Assembly: GCA_036524155.1 (NCBI GenBank)
Contig: DATDCV010000695.1
Coordinates: 1-17,163 of the forward strand
DNA length: 17,163 bases
Direction of reading: 5' to 3'
From: DATDCV01 sp036524155
GTDB taxonomy: Bacteria > Verrucomicrobiota > Verrucomicrobiia > Limisphaerales > UBA8199
Shown here: in pieces, positions 13,575-17,163 of the stretch
Position numbering within the stretch: the stretch's first letter is position 1
Layout: each line of letters starts with the position of its first letter
The notes under the pieces: generated by a model
The model's database searches: none
Told to the model about the DNA's origin: nothing
What the model saw: only the letters and a program-made list of their open reading frames with translations
Made by a program: the position numbers and the translations under genes

Positions 13575-14861
13575 TTAATTGAGCGCGACGCCGCGGCGGA
13601 TGTAAGTGGGAACGTCGAGATCCTCGCCTTTGTGAATCGTAGGTTCGCTTTTATCGAAACGCCCCTTGGAGACGATTTCCAGCGGCAACTGGGCCTGGCG
13701 GAACCTGGGACCTCCCTTTTGACCACGCCCGCGCCCCTGGCGGGCGATGAGCTGCTCCACCTGCTCAGGCCGAAGGGTTGGCGGTGGCGGCACAAAACGC
13801 GAGCCGGATCGAGGACTTGAGCCGGAGAGCAACTGGCTCTGCAAGCCTTCAATCCCGGGTCTCGAGACCGGCGCGGAGGAATGGTCAACACACCGGGCCG
13901 CAATGATTGTAACCCCTAGCCGGTCCTGGAAGTCCTGATGAATGGCTGCCCCCATGGTGACCTGCACCCCCTCACATTTGCTCGCAATCTCTTCCATTAC
14001 GCGGTTGACGTCGGCGATCGTCAAATCCGGTCCGCCCATCAGGCTGACGAGAATGGAGTCCGATTCGGGCAGGACGGCGCCCCCGTCCAGGAGCGGGCTG
14101 CCGAGGAGTTTCTCAACCACCTCACGCGAGCGGGTTGGCCCCATGGCCTCCGCGACAGCGAAAGCGCTTTCCGTGTGTTGATCCCGAAGCAGCTCACAGA
14201 GCTGGCCAAAATGCAGGTCAATCAGCCCCTTGTGGGTGGCGAGGTGCCAGAAGCTGCGGACGGCGTCCGCCAGCAATTCATCAGTCAGCTTGAAAGCGCC
14301 AAGAACGCTGGTGTTTTCTTCGAGGGTTTTGAAAAGCTTCTGGTTGGGCAAGCAGATCACCGCATCCGCCGCCTCCCGAAAGGCCTCCAGTCCTTTTTGT
14401 GCCAGGTGCTGGCGGCGGCTGCCTTCACAATCGAATGGCGTCATCAGGAAGGCGACGACCAGCGCGCCGGTCTCCTTGGCCAGGCGGGCGACGATCGGCC
14501 CGGCGCCCGTGCCGCAACCGCCGCCCAGGCCGGCGGTGATAAACACCAAATCGCTGCCCCGGCACAGTTCCTTGATCGCGGCGGCGTGTTCCTCGGCCAG
14601 AGTCCGTCCGCGTTCGGGGTCGCCGCCGGAGCCCAGGCCGCGCAGCAATTTGGTCTCGAGCGGAACCTTCGCGGGCAGGGAAGAGGCCTGTAGCGTCTCC
14701 AGGTCGGAGTTGATGGCGGCGGTGCTGGCGGCAGGGAAACCACCGGCGACGAGCAACTCGAGCACGCTCATTCCGGCGTTGCCAATGCCCAGCACCTTGA
14801 GACAGACCGCGCGAGCGGTGTTCTCAATCGCGGGCGGGGTGGTCAAGGGGGATTCGTCCAT
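13575..14861 (-). CDS. ftsZ: Cell division protein FtsZ (divergent)
   Basis: A 428-residue tubulin-like GTPase that forms the division ring. Recognisable elements: GIGNAG (25-30) in place of GVGGGGGNA, GLGSGGDPERGR (75-86), GLGGGCGTGAGP (111-122) in place of GGGTGTGAAP, PFDCEG (142-147) in place of PFNFEG, LPNQKL (171-176), and the C-terminal binding peptide EDLDVPTYIRR close to the end. The T7 loop reads GLIDLHFGQL (212-221), where other FtsZ proteins have GL(I/M)N(V/L)DFADV: N, D and D are replaced by D, H and Q. GTP hydrolysis at the polymer interface may therefore be weak or use other residues. It starts 12 nt after the ftsA stop. The identification is secure from the peptide, the motifs and the neighbours. 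Confidence 0.95.
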   Translation of the reverse strand: MDESPLTTPPAIENTARAVCLKVLGIGNAGMSVLELLVAGGFPAASTAAINSDLETLQASSLPAKVPLETKLLRGLGSGGDPERGRTLAEEHAAAIKELCRGSDLVFITAGLGGGCGTGAGPIVARLAKETGALVVAFLMTPFDCEGSRRQHLAQKGLEAFREAADAVICLPNQKLFKTLEENTSVLGAFKLTDELLADAVRSFWHLATHKGLIDLHFGQLCELLRDQHTESAFAVAEAMGPTRSREVVEKLLGSPLLDGGAVLPESDSILVSLMGGPDLTIADVNRVMEEIASKCEGVQVTMGAAIHQDFQDRLGVTIIAARCVDHSSAPVSRPGIEGLQSQLLSGSSPRSGSRFVPPPPTLRPEQVEQLIARQGRGRGQKGGPRFRQAQLPLEIVSKGRFDKSEPTIHKGEDLDVPTYIRRGVALN

Positions 14862-14873
14862 AAGGCGCGATAG

Positions 14874-16085
14874 TTAAGTCCGGCGAAAGAACTGGCCGAG
14901 GGTATCTTTGAGGAAGCCTTTCGTGGCTCGTTTTCGTTGTTGGAAGGTGCCGAATTTCACCAGGCCGATAGGGGAGGCGAACTCCGGTTGGTCCAGGGCG
15001 GATTTGAGTCCGCTGACCGAGGTCGTTTTGCCACAGGAAACAGGCATGCCGAGGATCTTTTCCGCTAATTTTCCGATCTGGGGGATGCGGGCGCCGCCGC
15101 CGGCAAGAAAAACACCGGCCCTGAGGTAATCCATCGCATTCACCTGTTGGATGTCCTGCGCCAGCAATTCGAACAGTTCTTCGAGACGAACTGCCATGAT
15201 CCGGCGCAGGTTCTCGAGGCTGATGACCTTCAGCGGCATGCCCAACTCGTTGGCGAGTGTAATGGTCTGGCCTTTGGCGTCCTCCTCCACGAAAGCCGAC
15301 CCGCGTTCAATCTTGAGCTGCTCGGCCCGGCTAAGCGGCACTTTCAGACCATAGGCAAGATCGTTGGAGATATGGTCGCCCCCAACCGCCAGCACGCCCG
15401 TATGCTTGATGATGCCGTTCGCGTACACCACGTACTCGGTGGTGCCGCCACCGATATCGATGACCAGCGAGCCCAGTTCTTTCTGCTCGTTGCTCAGCAG
15501 GGCCAGCGAGGAGGCCAACCCGGTGAAAACGATGTCATCAACCTCCAGTTGCAGGCTCTTGACGGCTCGAATCGCGTTCTGGAGGCGATTGAGATTGCCG
15601 TGAACAACATGGACATCAACCTCCACCCTGGACCCGAGCATGCCGACCGGATTGGCGATCCCGTCCTGGCCATCGACGAGGAAGTGCTGGCGGATTGCAT
15701 GGATGACATGATTCTGCGCCGGGAGATTGATGGTCTTGGCATTCTTGATTACGTCCTGCAGATCCGCCTCCGAGATCTCCCGGTCAGCCGATACCACCGG
15801 ATGGACACCGCGATTGTTAAAGCCTCGGATGTGAGCGCCCGTGACCCCGAGATAGACGCTGCGGATCTCCACATCGGCCATCTGTTCCGCCTCCACAATC
15901 GCCTGCCGGATGTCCTCTTCAGCCTGAGGCGCGTCCATAATTTCCCCTTTGCGGACGCCGCGAGACTTCGCCTGGCCCAGCCCGACGATGTTCAGTACGC
16001 CTTCCGGGCTCAGGTCTCCGACCACGGCACAGACTTTCGACGTACCAATTTCCAGTCCCACGATGATTGAAGCGGAATCAAACAT
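14874..16085 (-). CDS. ftsA: Cell division protein FtsA
   Basis: A 403-residue actin-like ATPase that ties FtsZ filaments to the membrane. IIVGLEIGTSKVCAVVGD (8-25) is the phosphate-1 motif; the 1C subdomain follows (EADLQDVIKNAKTINLP...VIHAIRQHFLVDGQ); GSLVIDIGGGTTEYVV is phosphate-2; and GVFLAGGGARIPQI is the adenosine motif. The C-terminus, KRATKGFLKDTLGQFFRR, can form the amphipathic membrane-targeting helix. The ATG at 16085 was chosen because AGGAAG stands 4 nt before it and because the open frame further upstream is ftsQ sequence in another frame. The start overlaps the ftsQ stop by 8 nt, which implies coupling. Confidence 0.96.
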   Translation of the reverse strand: MFDSASIIVGLEIGTSKVCAVVGDLSPEGVLNIVGLGQAKSRGVRKGEIMDAPQAEEDIRQAIVEAEQMADVEIRSVYLGVTGAHIRGFNNRGVHPVVSADREISEADLQDVIKNAKTINLPAQNHVIHAIRQHFLVDGQDGIANPVGMLGSRVEVDVHVVHGNLNRLQNAIRAVKSLQLEVDDIVFTGLASSLALLSNEQKELGSLVIDIGGGTTEYVVYANGIIKHTGVLAVGGDHISNDLAYGLKVPLSRAEQLKIERGSAFVEEDAKGQTITLANELGMPLKVISLENLRRIMAVRLEELFELLAQDIQQVNAMDYLRAGVFLAGGGARIPQIGKLAEKILGMPVSCGKTTSVSGLKSALDQPEFASPIGLVKFGTFQQRKRATKGFLKDTLGQFFRRT

Positions 16086-17034
16086 GTTTCTTCCTGTTTC
16101 GAAGCGGTTTGACGGCCTTGGGTGCGGCAAGGGGCAGCGCGCTGGCTTCGAGCCAGCGGGCGGGAATGTTGTTGCTGACCGCGAGATCGATCGCGGAAAT
16201 CGCTTTCCCCAGGCGCTGGCCGGCATCCTGGATGACCTGCCAGCGCCGCAATTGCTGATCGAAGTTGGTCAGGCCAAGAACAACTTCGCTGCCCTGGCCC
16301 GTGGTCACGGTCAGGACTTCGGCCGACGACGCGTCAATCCGCGTGATCTCGACCGCCGCGTGCAGGCTGGACTGGTCGAACGCAACCAGCAACTGGAGCG
16401 CTGCCTGAACCGACGGCAGGGCCAGGCGCCGGCCGACCTGGATGTCAGTGCCGGTCAGCAAGATGGTCGGCAATGGCTCAGGAGGCAGCGCTGACGTTTT
16501 CTCTTGTAGCTGTGGGTCTAGCGGCGCCATAACCCAGCCTTGTGAATCCAGGTGCAACACGCTCATCTCGATACCGCCCCCGGGCTTCGGGCGAGGCACG
16601 TTGACTTGGGCAATCGGCTCGCGCTCCACCACCCGCACCCGCAAGGTGTGCGGCGGTATCCGTTCGACTGACACCGACTCGATGAGCGATACCATTCCCA
16701 AATCGCGTTTCACCCGCTCCAGGTCGAGCGCCAGCAAATTGGCTCCCGGCCGCACGCCAGTCCACCGCCGGATTTCGTCGACGGCCAGCACACCGTCCGT
16801 TTGGATATCGATCACCTGGATGGAAAACGCGTTGTTCTCATAGACAAGCTGGTTGAGCGCCCATTGCCCGCCGCGCACCACCAGGCAGACCCCGAGCACG
16901 GTGGCAAAAACCACACCCAGGGCGACCGCTGCCATCCGGGCACGGCTGGCGCGCACCTGGCTGGATCGTAGTTTGACGTCCAGCACGAACTCGCGTCCGA
17001 GCCGCCGGTTTCTGGATTTACGCTTGAACCACAT
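16078..17034 (-). CDS. ftsQ: Cell division protein FtsQ
   Basis: A 318-residue bitopic protein. Residues 1-34 are basic and cytoplasmic (MWFKRKSRNRRLGREF), residues about 36-55 form the membrane helix (MAAVALGVVFATVLGVCLVV), and a POTRA domain follows (FSIQVIDIQTDG to VVEREPIAQV, about residues 70-145). A beta-domain then carries the long FtsQ/DivIB region. In other bacteria FtsQ recruits FtsB/FtsL and links cytoplasmic and periplasmic division proteins. The start at 17034 lies 11 nt after the ddl stop; an earlier start at 17109 would overlap ddl extensively. A GGGAG about 15 nt upstream is a distant ribosome-site candidate. Confidence 0.92.
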   Translation of the reverse strand: MWFKRKSRNRRLGREFVLDVKLRSSQVRASRARMAAVALGVVFATVLGVCLVVRGGQWALNQLVYENNAFSIQVIDIQTDGVLAVDEIRRWTGVRPGANLLALDLERVKRDLGMVSLIESVSVERIPPHTLRVRVVEREPIAQVNVPRPKPGGGIEMSVLHLDSQGWVMAPLDPQLQEKTSALPPEPLPTILLTGTDIQVGRRLALPSVQAALQLLVAFDQSSLHAAVEITRIDASSAEVLTVTTGQGSEVVLGLTNFDQQLRRWQVIQDAGQRLGKAISAIDLAVSNNIPARWLEASALPLAAPKAVKPLRNRKKHV

Positions 17035-17045
17035 AGCCGTGCCGA

Positions 17046-17163
17046 TTAGCTCCCAGCCTCCGGGCGGCCCGACGAACGGCCCAGCGCCAGGTCCACCATC
17101 CGCTGGCACAACTGGGCGTATGTCAGGCCGGCCGCCGCGGCGGCTTTGGGCAGCAGACTCGTC
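17046..17163 (-). CDS. ddl: D-alanine--D-alanine ligase, C-terminal end (partial)
   Basis: Only the last 38 or so codons are in the window: TSLLPKAAAAAGLTYAQLCQ, then RMVDLALGRSSGRPEAGS and TAA at 17046-17048. 'T.tSLlPkaA.aaGl.y..Lc.r.vdlAl' is the conserved C-terminal end of Ddl, which makes the D-Ala-D-Ala dipeptide of peptidoglycan. The order ddl-ftsQ-ftsA-ftsZ is the usual dcw order and supports the call. The frame is truncated by the window edge, not broken. Confidence 0.85.
   Translation of the reverse strand, partial: TSLLPKAAAAAGLTYAQLCQRMVDLALGRSSGRPEAGS

Noticed and set aside
15147..16070. Long + strand open frame (307 codons) opposite ftsA
   Set aside because: FtsA is unambiguous on the other strand. 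The antisense translation has no domain.

Overview
The window looks like a chromosome segment from a Verrucomicrobiota bacterium, probably a Limisphaerales/Pedosphaera-like lineage. This is inferred from the divergent dcw cell-division cluster, secreted PQQ-propeller and GH172 (DUF2961) proteins, a Tat-exported TIM-barrel enzyme, an S23-type four-helix-bundle gene and weak Shine-Dalgarno usage in GC-rich DNA. No tRNA, rRNA, CRISPR array or transposase gene was found.

Layout, left to right. (1) 1-1617, + strand: one long reading frame, an extracytoplasmic beta-rich domain followed by about seven membrane segments, cut by a single in-frame TGA at 769-771. (2) 1923-4255: a cold-shock/DUF1294 membrane protein (-), a truncated NERD-domain gene (-), an EVE/PUA-like N-terminal remnant (+), and an intact SIR2-like protein with a zinc-binding insertion (+). 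This reads as a decayed defence-type locus in which only SIR2 is complete. (3) 4522-6463, - strand: a tight three-gene unit in the order secretin-N-like exported protein, ECF sigma factor, one-pass membrane protein (possible anti-sigma). (4) 6534-6795: a HigA-antitoxin remnant. (5) 6959-8002: an exported GH172-like protein. (6) 8263-9788: padR plus an overlapping multi-pass membrane gene, with a strong promoter that predicts a leaderless transcript and carries a dyad in its spacer. (7) 9741-11000: a four-helix-bundle gene bordered by heptamer repeats, followed by a degraded tandem copy. (8) 11080-12105: a Tat-exported TIM-barrel epimerase-like protein. (9) 12250-13518: a secreted PQQ beta-propeller protein. 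(10) 13575-17163, - strand: ddl (partial), ftsQ, ftsA, ftsZ.

The clearest non-gene discovery is a 112-bp palindromic element present twice (6799-6910 and 12109-12220). Each copy is flanked by its own 8-bp direct repeat (CTGCGTGA and GCTGATTA), so it is a recently mobile MITE-like element. Other leads are an FtsZ whose T7 loop has lost the usual catalytic acidic residues, the single in-frame TGA with a hairpin just behind it, and the duplicated S23/heptamer cassette.

The division genes work together: Ddl makes D-Ala-D-Ala for the cell wall, FtsZ polymerises, FtsA tethers it to the membrane, and FtsQ links it to the periplasmic divisome. The PadR and ECF loci look like self-contained envelope-response regulons. 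The remaining genes are probably secreted carbohydrate or envelope functions typical of polysaccharide-degrading Verrucomicrobiota.
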